Assembly: GCA_937884755.1 (NCBI GenBank)
Contig: CAKZYJ010000512.1
Span: 1 to 64,000, forward strand
Direction of reading: 5' to 3'
DNA: 64,000 nt
Source of the DNA: an uncultured Flammeovirgaceae bacterium
GTDB lineage: Bacteria > Bacteroidota > Bacteroidia > Cytophagales > Cyclobacteriaceae
How positions within the stretch are numbered: the stretch's first letter is position 1; every line of letters starts with the position of its first letter. The notes beneath the pieces are model-generated. The model did no database searches, was not told where the DNA came from, and saw only the letters and a list, made by a program, of their open reading frames with translations. This document shows, in pieces, positions 7,770-15,935 of the stretch. The translations under genes were made by a program, and so were the position numbers.

Positions 7770-9602
7770 CTATACTGCCTGCATTTCAGTAAGTTTGCGG
7801 TACAGACCACCCTCCTCTACCAGTTCCAAATGGGTACCTCGTTGCACAATTTTGCCCTGCTGTACTACCACAATTTCATCGGCGTGCTGAATGGTACTAA
7901 GTCGGTGAGCGATTACCAGCGAGGTTCGGTTTTGCATGAGGTGCGTTAGAGCCTCTTGCACCAGCCGTTCCGATTCTGAATCAAGGGCGGAAGTGGCTTC
8001 ATCCAGAATTAAAATTGCTGGATTTTTGAGAACTGCCCGAGCAATACTCAGTCGCTGTCGTTGTCCTCCCGAAAGTTTGGTTCCTCTTTCTCCCACGGTA
8101 GTCAGATACTGCTGGGGAGACTCCATGATAAAATTGTGAGCGTTGGCAATCTTAGCTGCCTGTATCACTTCTTCTTCAGTAGCATGAGGCTTACCAAATG
8201 TAATGTTATTGTATATCGTATCATTGAAGAGTATTGACTCTTGCGTTACAATTCCCATCTGCTGCCGCAGCTCCGACAACTTAAATTCATGTAATGGTAT
8301 ATCATCCAGATAGATAGTGCCCTGGGTAGGATCGTAAAAGAGAGTTAGAAGATCTGCTAATGTAGATTTTCCACCTCCTGACGGGCCTACTAACGCGATA
8401 GTCTGTCCTTTTTTTAGGGTTAGATTAATATTCTCCAGTACCGGTTCATCATCGTAAGCAAATGAAATATTCTCGTATCGGATTTGATCATTGAAGGCGG
8501 GAAGATCCTTGGCATTAGGAGAATCAACAATCTGAGGTTCGGTATCAATAATTTTAAATATCCGGTCTCCTGAAGCCAACCCTCGTTGAAGTCCACTGAT
8601 TGAATTACTAATCGAGCGGGCGGGGTTCAGCATTTGGGAAAAGATGATAATGTACGTAATAAATTCGCTGGCAGTAAGCGAAGAATCGTTGTTGAGGACA
8701 AGTATTCCTCCGTAGAGGAGAATCATTGCTACCACGGAAACACCCAGAAATTCGGAAAGGGGGGAGGCCAGTTCCTGCTTGCGGGCCATAGAAACGATGG
8801 TGCGAGTGTAGTGCTTTACTTCCTTCTTAAAGGAATTGTAGACCAGTGGGCGGGCGTTAAACGCCTTTACAATTCGCATTCCCGATAATACTTCGTCCAG
8901 AATGCCAACAATCCGGCCCAAGGATTCCTGACTTTCGGTAGCCTTGCGTTTCAGTCGTTTGGTAATCTGACCGATGATTAATCCGGAAAGGAGTAAAACC
9001 AGAAGGACGAAAACGGTGAGTTGAGGTGACATGAATAGGAGCACTGCAAAATATCCAGCAATGGTGGCCGGGTCGCGAAAAAGCATTTTGAGGGTGTTAA
9101 CCACCGAGGCTTCAACTTCCTGCATGTCATTGGTCATCCTGGACATGATATCGCCTTTATGCTCATTGGTAAAATAACCCATATGCAATCGGGAGGCCTG
9201 ATCAAAAACGCGCAGCCGTAGCCGCTGAAGGGTAGTAGCCCGAATTTTGGCTAGCGTGATGCCCGCAGCGTAGCGAAAAAGATTGGCTAACATGACCGAG
9301 ACTACAATAATTCCACAAACAAAAGCCAAAGCCCCAACTTTACCGTGCGTATCAATAACCGAAATGAAATAATAATTGAAAACCCCGAGAATGTAATCGA
9401 CCGAAAATGAAAATTCGGGTATGTTACGCATGCTGACTAAGGTATTATCATCTACTTGGTTAAAAAGCACTTCGAAGAGGGGAATCAGTAGCGTTAAGTT
9501 GATTAATCCAAAAATGATTGAAAGAGACGCGTAGAGTAAGTATTGAGGTACGTACTGCCGATAGGGTTTGGCGAAAGAAAGAATCCGTAAGTAGGTTTTC
9601 AT
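7770..9602 (-). CDS. MsbA-type ABC exporter (fused permease and ATPase)
   Basis: 610 aa half-transporter. An N-terminal six-helix exporter domain (residues ~15-325) contains the coupling segment GDIMSRMTNDMQEVE. The C-terminal ATPase (~360-605) has Walker A GPSGGGKST, the Q-loop VTQESILFNDT, ABC signature LSGGQRQRLSIARA, Walker B ILILDEATSALD and the H-loop VIAHRLSTI. All catalytic residues are present, so it should work as a homodimer. It resembles MsbA lipid A flippases, which would suit its place near gmhA, but many multidrug exporters look alike, so the substrate is open. It is the first gene of a minus-strand run that continues to the 126-aa gene and gmhA. Confidence 0.92.
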   Translation of the reverse strand: MKTYLRILSFAKPYRQYVPQYLLYASLSIIFGLINLTLLIPLFEVLFNQVDDNTLVSMRNIPEFSFSVDYILGVFNYYFISVIDTHGKVGALAFVCGIIVVSVMLANLFRYAAGITLAKIRATTLQRLRLRVFDQASRLHMGYFTNEHKGDIMSRMTNDMQEVEASVVNTLKMLFRDPATIAGYFAVLLFMSPQLTVFVLLVLLLSGLIIGQITKRLKRKATESQESLGRIVGILDEVLSGMRIVKAFNARPLVYNSFKKEVKHYTRTIVSMARKQELASPLSEFLGVSVVAMILLYGGILVLNNDSSLTASEFITYIIIFSQMLNPARSISNSISGLQRGLASGDRIFKIIDTEPQIVDSPNAKDLPAFNDQIRYENISFAYDDEPVLENINLTLKKGQTIALVGPSGGGKSTLADLLTLFYDPTQGTIYLDDIPLHEFKLSELRQQMGIVTQESILFNDTIYNNITFGKPHATEEEVIQAAKIANAHNFIMESPQQYLTTVGERGTKLSGGQRQRLSIARAVLKNPAILILDEATSALDSESERLVQEALTHLMQNRTSLVIAHRLSTIQHADEIVVVQQGKIVQRGTHLELVEEGGLYRKLTEMQAV

Positions 9603-9868
9603 AATGAGTTTTTGAACTACTTTCTACTGTCAATCAATTCAGTGAGTGAACGCATTTAGGTGGGACAGGTTGCTGATACTTGGACTCAAGGATAAAACCG
9701 AGGCAAAACTAGTATGTTTTCGAGTAATTTGGTAAAATTGCGCCCGAATTGATACTCTTTTACCTTTTTTCAGTCAAGCCCCAACCTAAACTAGTAGGGA
9801 GAGGTTAATGATAATAGTAAGGTTGAAATTCTCAACTGATTTGCCAACGTTGAACAAATTTACGCCAT

Positions 9869-10069
9869 ATGTTTGATGCCAATGGGACCGAAGGTCTGGA
9901 ATTATTTACCTGGGTAGTAGGTGGGCTAATAGGATTGATTGCCGCACTTACGTTCACCCATTTTTTATCAGTACAGAAAGAAGATACCGAAATAGAAGAT
10001 GTAGAGCCTGTTGAGGCGACTTCCCATACTGAGGCCACTTCTCATCCCGACAAGCCAACAACTGCCTAG
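9869..10069 (+). CDS. Small membrane protein with acidic tail, 66 aa
   Basis: A short N-terminus (MFDANGTEGLELF) leads into one transmembrane helix (~residues 14-33, TWVVGGLIGLIAALTFTHFL) and then a hydrophilic acidic tail (KEDTEIEDVEPVEATSHTEATSHPDKP) containing the repeat EATSH twice. It is followed after 2 nt by a second tiny membrane-protein gene on the same strand, which argues that both are real. I do not recognise the family. Confidence 0.6.
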   Translation: MFDANGTEGLELFTWVVGGLIGLIAALTFTHFLSVQKEDTEIEDVEPVEATSHTEATSHPDKPTTA

Positions 10070-10071
10070 TT

Positions 10072-10185
10072 ATGGATAAACTTATCAAGGTAATTTTTGA
10101 TAGCCCGGCAACAATTCTGCTTACCATTTTGCTGCTCGCAGCCATTGGGCTAATAGCCTTTACCGATGTTTTTGCATTCGTTTAG
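10072..10185 (+). CDS. Very small hydrophobic protein, 37 aa
   Basis: Absent from the ORF track because of length. ATG 10072 opens MDKLIKVIFDSPATILLTI and the frame ends ...FTDVFAFV at TAG 10183-10185. Residues ~13-35 form one membrane helix. It starts 2 nt after the stop of the 66-aa membrane-protein gene, and its own stop overlaps the stop of the convergent PNPOx-like gene by 4 nt. Tight packing on both sides supports it as a real gene of a two-gene transcript. Function unknown. Confidence 0.5.
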   Translation: MDKLIKVIFDSPATILLTILLLAAIGLIAFTDVFAFV

Positions 10186-10781
10186 GGTGCCAGCCAGGTA
10201 TTCTCCCAATGATCATGACTCCAGGTGAACTGCGCCCGGAGGTGGCCTTCTCGTCTTAGCTTTAGAAAATCTAACTGCTGTACTTCACTTACCATCAGTA
10301 CGAAATTACCTATACCTTGCTCGGTATTTTCTTCAGTGGGTTCTTCTCTAAAACTCTCGGGTAGATTGTCAGTGTATTGAGTGGTTTGGGAGCCAGGGGG
10401 TAAGGGGCCAATATAGTCTCCTCGGGCGGAAGGAGGAATTTCCTGCCACACTTTTAGGGCTTGCTTATCTTGGTGGTGCAGTTGAACCGAGACTTTTGCT
10501 CTAATCTGCTCCTTACTTCCGTGATCGTAAAATAGCCAGTGTGCTGAGGAATTTCGTTGCAGATCGTCTACTTTTTGGGTACGTTGATCGGAGTAGCATA
10601 TTAGTTGGCGGGCGGCTTTATCGGCTCGGCGAAGTACTAGCGTACGTTGCTCAATTCCTAGAGAACTGTAAGTAGCGAATACCGGAAAATGGTAAGCGTG
10701 CTTTTTGTCGGCTCCTCCTCGTATCAGCATTCCCCAAACATGGTCTAGTATTTCGGTAAGTGTAGACTCAGGTGAAATCAT
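10182..10781 (-). CDS. Pyridoxamine 5'-phosphate oxidase-like flavin-binding protein
   Basis: 199 aa, the size of the PNPOx-like split-barrel family. The pattern VFATYSSLGIEQRTLVLRRAD, LICYSDQRTQKVDDL, ALKVWQEIPPSARGDYIGPLPPGSQ and the closing LRREGHLRAQFTWSHDHWENTWLAP matches proteins annotated as pyridoxamine 5'-phosphate oxidase family (Alr4036-type), which bind FMN. It lacks a signal peptide. Whether it oxidises pyridoxamine phosphate is unproven; many relatives have other flavin roles. It sits 7 bp after the 106-aa gene on the same strand. Confidence 0.8.
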   Translation of the reverse strand: MISPESTLTEILDHVWGMLIRGGADKKHAYHFPVFATYSSLGIEQRTLVLRRADKAARQLICYSDQRTQKVDDLQRNSSAHWLFYDHGSKEQIRAKVSVQLHHQDKQALKVWQEIPPSARGDYIGPLPPGSQTTQYTDNLPESFREEPTEENTEQGIGNFVLMVSEVQQLDFLKLRREGHLRAQFTWSHDHWENTWLAP

Positions 10782-10788
10782 GAGTAAA

Positions 10789-11109
10789 TCAGGAGTTGAT
10801 TGGTGTAACTAATTTATTCCGGTAGGCCAGGCTATTGCGATTGAGTTTTAGTATGGTTTCCGAAGAGGAAATCATGCGCTGAGCAATATCAATAGCCTGT
10901 TTAAGCTGGTTATTGTTTAGTTGCTTATACGCCGGAACGCGGCTGGAGCGATTCAGATGGTTGTACCAGCAATCTTGAAAAAGTGTATCCAGAATAACTC
11001 GTTGAAAGCAGTGGTTAAATCGAACGGGCCAGTTCTTTTCTCTAGCCAGGCTCGGCATTACCTTATCGGTAAGCTCAATGTACTGCTGTCGGAGTTCGTC
11101 AATATCCAT
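10789..11109 (-). CDS. Conserved hypothetical protein, 106 aa
   Basis: A soluble, mostly helical protein: LREKNWPVRFNHCF-like core (LAREKNWPVRFNHCFQRVI, ~residues 20-38), a Trp/Tyr-rich middle (CWYNHLNRSS), then VPAYKQLNNNQLKQAIDIAQRMISS and SLAYRNKL at the end. This pattern resembles short conserved proteins seen in several phyla, but I know no assigned function. It is probably cotranscribed with the PNPOx-like gene downstream. Confidence 0.7.
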   Translation of the reverse strand: MDIDELRQQYIELTDKVMPSLAREKNWPVRFNHCFQRVILDTLFQDCWYNHLNRSSRVPAYKQLNNNQLKQAIDIAQRMISSSETILKLNRNSLAYRNKLVTPINS

Positions 11110-11166
11110 CTAGGCTACAACTTGCACACGTACAATTGGTTTTAACCAGCTAAGCACCCAGTACAG

Positions 11167-11916
11167 TTAATGGGGATTCAGAACGGATCGGCAAATATTC
11201 TTTGCTGCTGCTGGCATAGGTTGATGGAGCAGCACTGGTAATTTTTGGTAGTCCTGGCAGCCTGCAATCTCATCATCTAATTCAAAATGGCAATAAGCCC
11301 GTATTTTGTAGTAATCAGGGTTAAAGGGATCACGACGAATAAGCTCGTCCAGAAATTTCATTGCCTTTTCGTATTTCTTATCGTGGTAAAAAGTAACAGC
11401 CTTTTCGTAAAGCGAATGATCGTTTCGCACTCTTGCTCTTCCCCCTCCGGTCTGGTAGGCCACTACCTTAATTTCCTCTAACAGAAAACCGGCTAGATGT
11501 TCGGCTCTTTGGAAACTCGCCCCATCTTTCAAAAAAGTTACCGGAAAAAATAGTATTACATCCTGTTGTTGTAGGCTATCGGCTAGCCAAAGCTTTTGAG
11601 TGTTCTCAAAGGCCTCAGTAAGTTCCTTATCAATATCCCGACTTAATGAATTGACCATCTCTAGGGTAAACTGGCCTGAAGGGGCGAGGGTAAGTGCAAC
11701 AATGGCAGTACCAATAATATCGTTTTGTCGGGCATTACGAGGGTATTTAATATTCTTCTGGATAGACTCGTAAAAAGCAAAAGAGCCACCCTGTACTCTA
11801 TGCTCAGGAAAGCTGTTGATGGTATCCGGGGGTGTACTCCAGGTATAGGTGGAGACCGCCAACAATAGCAGAATTAGCATGAAAAATAGTTTATTGACAG
11901 AGTTTTTGGGCTGCAT
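11167..11916 (-). CDS. Exported TonB-C-like domain protein with TPR-like tail (paralogue 1)
   Basis: From ATG 11916 the protein starts MQPKNSVNKLFF with a signal peptide to about residue 27. Residues ~35-140 contain FPEHRVQGGSFAFYESIQKNIKYPRNARQNDIIGTAIVALTLAPSG, the pattern of the TonB C-terminal domain found in Bacteroidota, but without the usual membrane anchor and proline-rich spacer. Residues ~170-245 (YEKAVTFYHDKKYEKAMKFLDELIRRDPFNPDYY) look like two TPR units. It overlaps the end of the next upstream gene by 26 nt; an ATG at 11880 would avoid overlap but leaves a signal peptide without basic residues. Close paralogue of the adjacent gene. Confidence 0.75.
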   Translation of the reverse strand: MQPKNSVNKLFFMLILLLLAVSTYTWSTPPDTINSFPEHRVQGGSFAFYESIQKNIKYPRNARQNDIIGTAIVALTLAPSGQFTLEMVNSLSRDIDKELTEAFENTQKLWLADSLQQQDVILFFPVTFLKDGASFQRAEHLAGFLLEEIKVVAYQTGGGRARVRNDHSLYEKAVTFYHDKKYEKAMKFLDELIRRDPFNPDYYKIRAYCHFELDDEIAGCQDYQKLPVLLHQPMPAAAKNICRSVLNPH

Positions 11917-12607
11917 CTGGAATAGGTCTATGTAATAAAGTACGAATCTTCTGATAATCAAGGCAGGCATCGGATTTATTGCCTAACTGATAACGGCTAA
12001 ATGCCCGCATCATATAATAGTCCTTGTTGAATGGATCTCTTCGTATCAATTCATCCAGATGTGGAATAGCTTTTTTGTATTTCCTATCATGAAAGTGCGT
12101 TATTGCCCGTTCGTACAAAAAGTGATCTTCCCGGATTTTAACTCTGACTCTATGGCTTCTGGTTTCTCCAAAGTTTAGCAGTTTAATCTCTCTTAGCAGA
12201 AAATCTGCTTGATGTACCGTCTGCTGAAAAGGAATATCATTGTAGATATAAATTACCGGAAGATACAAAATGTAATCGTTCATCTGTGACGAATCTGGTC
12301 GCCACAACTCTTTTGTCCTACTAACCCCAGAAGTGATTAACGCATCTATGTCTTGTCCTAGTGAGTTTACTATTTTTATATCGGTAATTTCCCCATCAGG
12401 GGTTAGCACAAAGGAGACAATAGCAGTTCCCATAATTCCATCACGGTGGACATCTCCCGGATAGCGCAGGGTATTTTGCGTCAGTTTGTAGAATGCATCA
12501 GCACCACCTTTTACTCTATGCTCAGGAAAAGCTCTGAGAGTGTCAGGTTGTGCAAGCCCTAACTGAGTTACCAACAGAAAAAAAGTGAAAACAGAATAAT
12601 ACCTCAT
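11891..12607 (-). CDS. Exported TonB-C-like domain protein with TPR-like tail (paralogue 2)
   Basis: Start chosen at ATG 12607 (MRYYSVFTFFLLVTQLGLAQ, a clear signal peptide) instead of the track start at 12679. The rest parallels paralogue 1: FPEHRVKGGADAFYKLTQNTLRYPGDVHRDGIMGTAIVSFVLTPDGEI (TonB-C-like), then RAITHFHDRKYKKAIPHLDELIRRDPFNKDYYMMRAFS (TPR-like) and a C-terminal Cys. Upstream of its paralogue, probably cotranscribed. It is most likely periplasmic, because no TonB anchor is present. Tandem duplication is evident from the matching domain order and motifs. Confidence 0.78.
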   Translation of the reverse strand: MRYYSVFTFFLLVTQLGLAQPDTLRAFPEHRVKGGADAFYKLTQNTLRYPGDVHRDGIMGTAIVSFVLTPDGEITDIKIVNSLGQDIDALITSGVSRTKELWRPDSSQMNDYILYLPVIYIYNDIPFQQTVHQADFLLREIKLLNFGETRSHRVRVKIREDHFLYERAITHFHDRKYKKAIPHLDELIRRDPFNKDYYMMRAFSRYQLGNKSDACLDYQKIRTLLHRPIPDAAQKLCQ

Positions 12608-12717
12608 CAAAAAATAAAAAATGGAGTTAGAACCGTTTGTGAAAAAATTCCTCAAACAAAGTAAAACGTGCATTTTCAAGGAGAAGAAAACTTTTAACTG
12701 ATTCTACAACTATCTAA

Positions 12718-14010
12718 CTAGGTTTTACTAATCTCAGTCAAAGCTGTCACCAATTGATCTAACTCATTTAGCGAAGTATACAGGTGGGGGGTAACCCGAA
12801 TACCCTTCACCGCTTCGTTATCAATGGCTACGGTGAAAATCTTGTAGTCTTTCATCAGGCGATCAGCCAGTTCTTTCGGGCTTAAGTTTTCTACCCCGAC
12901 GTTGGCAATCCCGCTAGATCGCTCTTCCTCCCAAGGAGTATTAATAATTATTCCCGGTTTGTCTTTTAGCTGTTCGGTCCAGTACTGTTTCAGGTAGCGT
13001 AGCCGAGCTTGCTTGCGGCCAATACCGATCGTGTCCTGAAACTTGAGGGCATCCATAATGGAAATGTGGCCGGTCACCGGTAAGGTACCGAAATGTTGGA
13101 ACTTACGGATGTCATCTTCAGGGAAACCATCATCGCCTAACAAAGGCCATACCTGGGCAATTTTTTCTTTCTTTACAAACAGAATTCCGCTACCCAATGG
13201 GGCACCCACCCATTTGTGCAGACTGGTTCCCCAGTAGTCGCAATCCAGATCGCGAATTTTAAAGTCCAGATGCCCTAAGGCGTGGGCTGAGTCGCAGATC
13301 ACTTCTACTCCGTAGGAATGGGCCATATCGCAAATCTTCCGAACCGGAAGTACTTGGCCGGTGATATTGATGAGGTGGGTGACATGCATCACTTTGGTGC
13401 GAGGGGTGATCGCTTTCTCAAAGCAATCAACTATTTCCTCATCACTTTTCGGATGCAACGGCAGAGAAATAACTCGGTTTACGATTTTATCCCGGCGCGC
13501 TCGCTGATTAAAAGCCGCCAGCATGCTGCCGTAATCTTGATTACTCATAATGGCTTCGTCGCCCTCATCTAAATCCAGCCCGAGAATCACAGTGTCAAGA
13601 GCTTCGGTGGTATTGCGGCAAACAACCATCTCCTCTACCGTACAACCAGCAAATTCGGCTAAGGCAGCGGTTACTGCGTTTCGTTCATCCCACTGATAGT
13701 TTCGCATGTAGTACGAAGGGATTTGATTTACCCGTTGAATATGCTGCCACTGGGCTTCTAACACCGGCCAGGCTGCCATACTGTAATATCCATTTTCCAG
13801 ATTAATGAAATCAGGAGAGACCCGGTAAGCTTTGGCTACCTCCCGCCAGTAGGCTTCATCGCGGGCAATATCCTGGTTAGACCGCTGCTTCTGACGATTG
13901 AGGTAAGAGAGGAGTTGATCCCACTCCGTATCTGGAAGAGTACTCAACGCTAAAGGTGAAACACTAAGAGTACCAAATTTCTGTAAAAAAGAACGACGAC
14001 TATTTTCCAT
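12718..14010 (-). CDS. Tat-exported class V aminotransferase-fold PLP enzyme
   Basis: 430 aa. The N-terminus MENSRRSFLQKFGTLSVSPLALS is a twin-arginine signal. The enzyme part has EMVVCRNTTEALDTVILGL (phosphate-binding loop), EVICDSAHALGHLDF (PLP-ring Asp) and YWGTSLHKWVGAPLGSGILFV with the Schiff-base Lys, as in the isopenicillin-N epimerase/cysteine desulfurase-like branch. C-terminus IKGIRVTPHLYTSLNELDQLV fits full length. The Tat signal implies export after cofactor loading. Substrate unknown. It is divergent from the arginine operon. Confidence 0.88.
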   Translation of the reverse strand: MENSRRSFLQKFGTLSVSPLALSTLPDTEWDQLLSYLNRQKQRSNQDIARDEAYWREVAKAYRVSPDFINLENGYYSMAAWPVLEAQWQHIQRVNQIPSYYMRNYQWDERNAVTAALAEFAGCTVEEMVVCRNTTEALDTVILGLDLDEGDEAIMSNQDYGSMLAAFNQRARRDKIVNRVISLPLHPKSDEEIVDCFEKAITPRTKVMHVTHLINITGQVLPVRKICDMAHSYGVEVICDSAHALGHLDFKIRDLDCDYWGTSLHKWVGAPLGSGILFVKKEKIAQVWPLLGDDGFPEDDIRKFQHFGTLPVTGHISIMDALKFQDTIGIGRKQARLRYLKQYWTEQLKDKPGIIINTPWEEERSSGIANVGVENLSPKELADRLMKDYKIFTVAIDNEAVKGIRVTPHLYTSLNELDQLVTALTEISKT

Positions 14011-14048
14011 TCTATATGTAGTAGTGTAGTTTCAAAGCAATTTTTCTG

Positions 14049-14090
14049 GTAGCTTGCCAATAGAAGTATTATTAGCTTTCTAAAGCTACC
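14049..14090. promoter_or_regulatory. Nested inverted repeats upstream of the arginine operon
   Basis: GGTAGCTT (14049-14056) pairs with AAGCTACC (14083-14090), and inside it TAGCTTT CT AAAGCTA (14073-14088) is a 7-bp-arm palindrome. The element ends 26 nt before the ATG of the transcarbamylase gene, in the gap between divergent genes. It does not match the classical ArgR box. Operator role is inference. Confidence 0.35.
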
Positions 14091-14115
14091 AAAACTACTA
14101 GATTAAAGCCAACCT

Positions 14116-15063
14116 ATGAAGCATTATACGTCGGTTAACGATATTGAAGACTGGCCAAAACTCTGGCGTACCGTTGCTAAAGTGAAGGAGAATCCACAGG
14201 GACGAAAAACGCTGGGTCAGGGTAAAGCCATGTGTCTGATATTCCTTAATTCCAGTCTTCGTACTCGTCTCAGTACGCAACGAGCGGCGATGAATATTGG
14301 ATTGGATACGGTAGTGTTTGATATTAACCAAGGTGGTTGGCAACTGGAAATGGTAGATGGTACCGTGATGAATGGATCTAAAGCCGAGCACGTAAAAGAA
14401 GCAGCGGCAGTCGTTGGCTCTTACTACAATCTGATTGGTATCCGGGCTTTTGCCCAGCTTCAGGATCGGGAAGAAGATTATCAGGAAACCATCATTCAGC
14501 AGTTCAAAAAATACGCTGGAGTGCCGGTTATCAGTTTAGAATCTTCGGTACGTCATCCCTTGCAATCGCTGACCGACCTTATCACTATTGAAGAATACAA
14601 AAAGAAAGAAAAACCCAAGGTAGTACTTAGCTGGGCCCCTCATCCGCGAGCACTACCGCAGGCAGTAGCCAACTCGTTTCTAGAATGGATGCGAACAACG
14701 GATTATGAACTGGTTATTACGCATCCTGAAGGCTATGAGTTATCGGGAGATTTTACGCAAGGTGTCACCTCAACTAATGATCAAAATGAGGCGCTACAAA
14801 ATGCTGATTTCGTGTACGTTAAAAACTGGTCCTCGTACGCAAATTACGGTCAGGTATTACGCACTGATAACGAATGGATGTTGACCTGGGATAAAATGCA
14901 ACTTACCAACAGTGCCTACTTTATGCACTGCCTTCCAGTACGACGAAACGTGGTAGTTAGTGACGCAGTAATTGATAGTCCTCAGAGCCTGGTAATTCCT
15001 CAGGCTGCTCACCGGGTTACTGCCGCCCAAACCGTTTTAGAACTACTTTTAGAAAATGGTTAG
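14116..15063 (+). CDS. argF': N-succinylornithine (or N-acetylornithine) carbamoyltransferase
   Basis: 315 aa, near the length of the Bacteroides enzyme. Motifs: carbamoyl-phosphate loop FLNSSLRTRLSTQ (~residues 43-55), DINQGGWQLE, HPLQSLTDLITIEEY, WAPHPRALPQAVANS, the proline-rich MHCLPVRRN near the C-terminus. It transfers the carbamoyl group to an N-acylated ornithine in arginine synthesis. In the specificity loop DGTVMNGSKAEHV, residue 90 is Ala; the Bacteroides fragilis N-succinylornithine enzyme has Pro90 there and the Xanthomonas N-acetyl enzyme has Glu92. A small non-acidic residue favours N-succinylornithine (established mutagenesis; application here is inference). Overlaps argB by 8 nt. 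Confidence 0.93.
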   Translation: MKHYTSVNDIEDWPKLWRTVAKVKENPQGRKTLGQGKAMCLIFLNSSLRTRLSTQRAAMNIGLDTVVFDINQGGWQLEMVDGTVMNGSKAEHVKEAAAVVGSYYNLIGIRAFAQLQDREEDYQETIIQQFKKYAGVPVISLESSVRHPLQSLTDLITIEEYKKKEKPKVVLSWAPHPRALPQAVANSFLEWMRTTDYELVITHPEGYELSGDFTQGVTSTNDQNEALQNADFVYVKNWSSYANYGQVLRTDNEWMLTWDKMQLTNSAYFMHCLPVRRNVVVSDAVIDSPQSLVIPQAAHRVTAAQTVLELLLENG

Positions 15064-15853
15064 CATCGTTAAAATTGGGGGAAAGGTCATTGACGACCTA
15101 ACCGCATTGTCTGAATTTCTGACGGGTTTTTCTTTAATTTCTGGCCCTAAAATACTCGTCCACGGCGGTGGCGCTAGTGCTACCCGACTTGCGGAGCAAA
15201 TGGGTATTCCCGTACAAATGCTGGAAGGCCGCCGAATTACGGATGCTCCCATGCTAAAGGTAGTGGTTATGGTATACGCAGGTTGGGTTAATAAACAGAT
15301 TGTAGCCATGCTCCAGGCTCGAAATACTTCGGCTCTCGGTTTATCCGGGGCTGATATGGATCTTATTCGGGCGGTGAAGCGTCCTGCTCAGCCCATCGAT
15401 TACGGATTTGTGGGGGATGTGAAGCAGGTAAATCTGAAAAATTTAACTAAGTTGCTAGAGGATAGTGTGGTACCGGTGGTGTCTCCCATTACGCACGATG
15501 GATCAGGAAATTTGCTGAACACCAACGCTGATACCATCGCTACTGAATTAGCTACTGCCATTAGCCAGGTGTACTCTACGCGCCTTAGCTTTTGCTTTGA
15601 GCAGCCGGGAGTGATGTTGGATGTAGACGATGAAAATTCAGTAATCCGGGAATTACAGCAGGACCGTTACCAGAATCTAAAAGAGCAGGGAACAATTCAT
15701 TCGGGAATGATTCCTAAACTAGATAATGCCTTTCGGGCAATGGAGCAGGGGGTTGAAGAGGTCCGGGTTATGCATCACCGTGAAATTCACCGCTGGCAAC
15801 CTGACCTTCCCTCAGAAAAAACTAATTTTGGAACAATTTTGAACAGTGAATAA
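15056..15853 (+). CDS. argB: N-acylglutamate kinase (ArgB type)
   Basis: 265 aa amino-acid kinase. Key pieces are VKIGGKVID at the N-terminus (phosphate-binding Lys), LVHGGGASATRLAEQMGI (~residues 32-52), EGRRITDAPML (substrate loop), GLSGADMDLI and NTNADTIATELATAI (~165), and GMIPKLDNAFRAMEQGVEEV near the end. It phosphorylates N-acetyl- or N-succinyl-glutamate. It begins inside the end of the transcarbamylase gene, so translation is likely coupled. Given the neighbouring transcarbamylase, the acyl group may be succinyl. Confidence 0.93.
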   Translation: MVSIVKIGGKVIDDLTALSEFLTGFSLISGPKILVHGGGASATRLAEQMGIPVQMLEGRRITDAPMLKVVVMVYAGWVNKQIVAMLQARNTSALGLSGADMDLIRAVKRPAQPIDYGFVGDVKQVNLKNLTKLLEDSVVPVVSPITHDGSGNLLNTNADTIATELATAISQVYSTRLSFCFEQPGVMLDVDDENSVIRELQQDRYQNLKEQGTIHSGMIPKLDNAFRAMEQGVEEVRVMHHREIHRWQPDLPSEKTNFGTILNSE

Positions 15854-15935
15854 TTAGCAGTTAGTAACTAGCAAGGGTTGCCCCCGCATTGACCTTTAAC
15901 AACCTCTAAAACCTATCACCCAAAACCTAAAAAAT

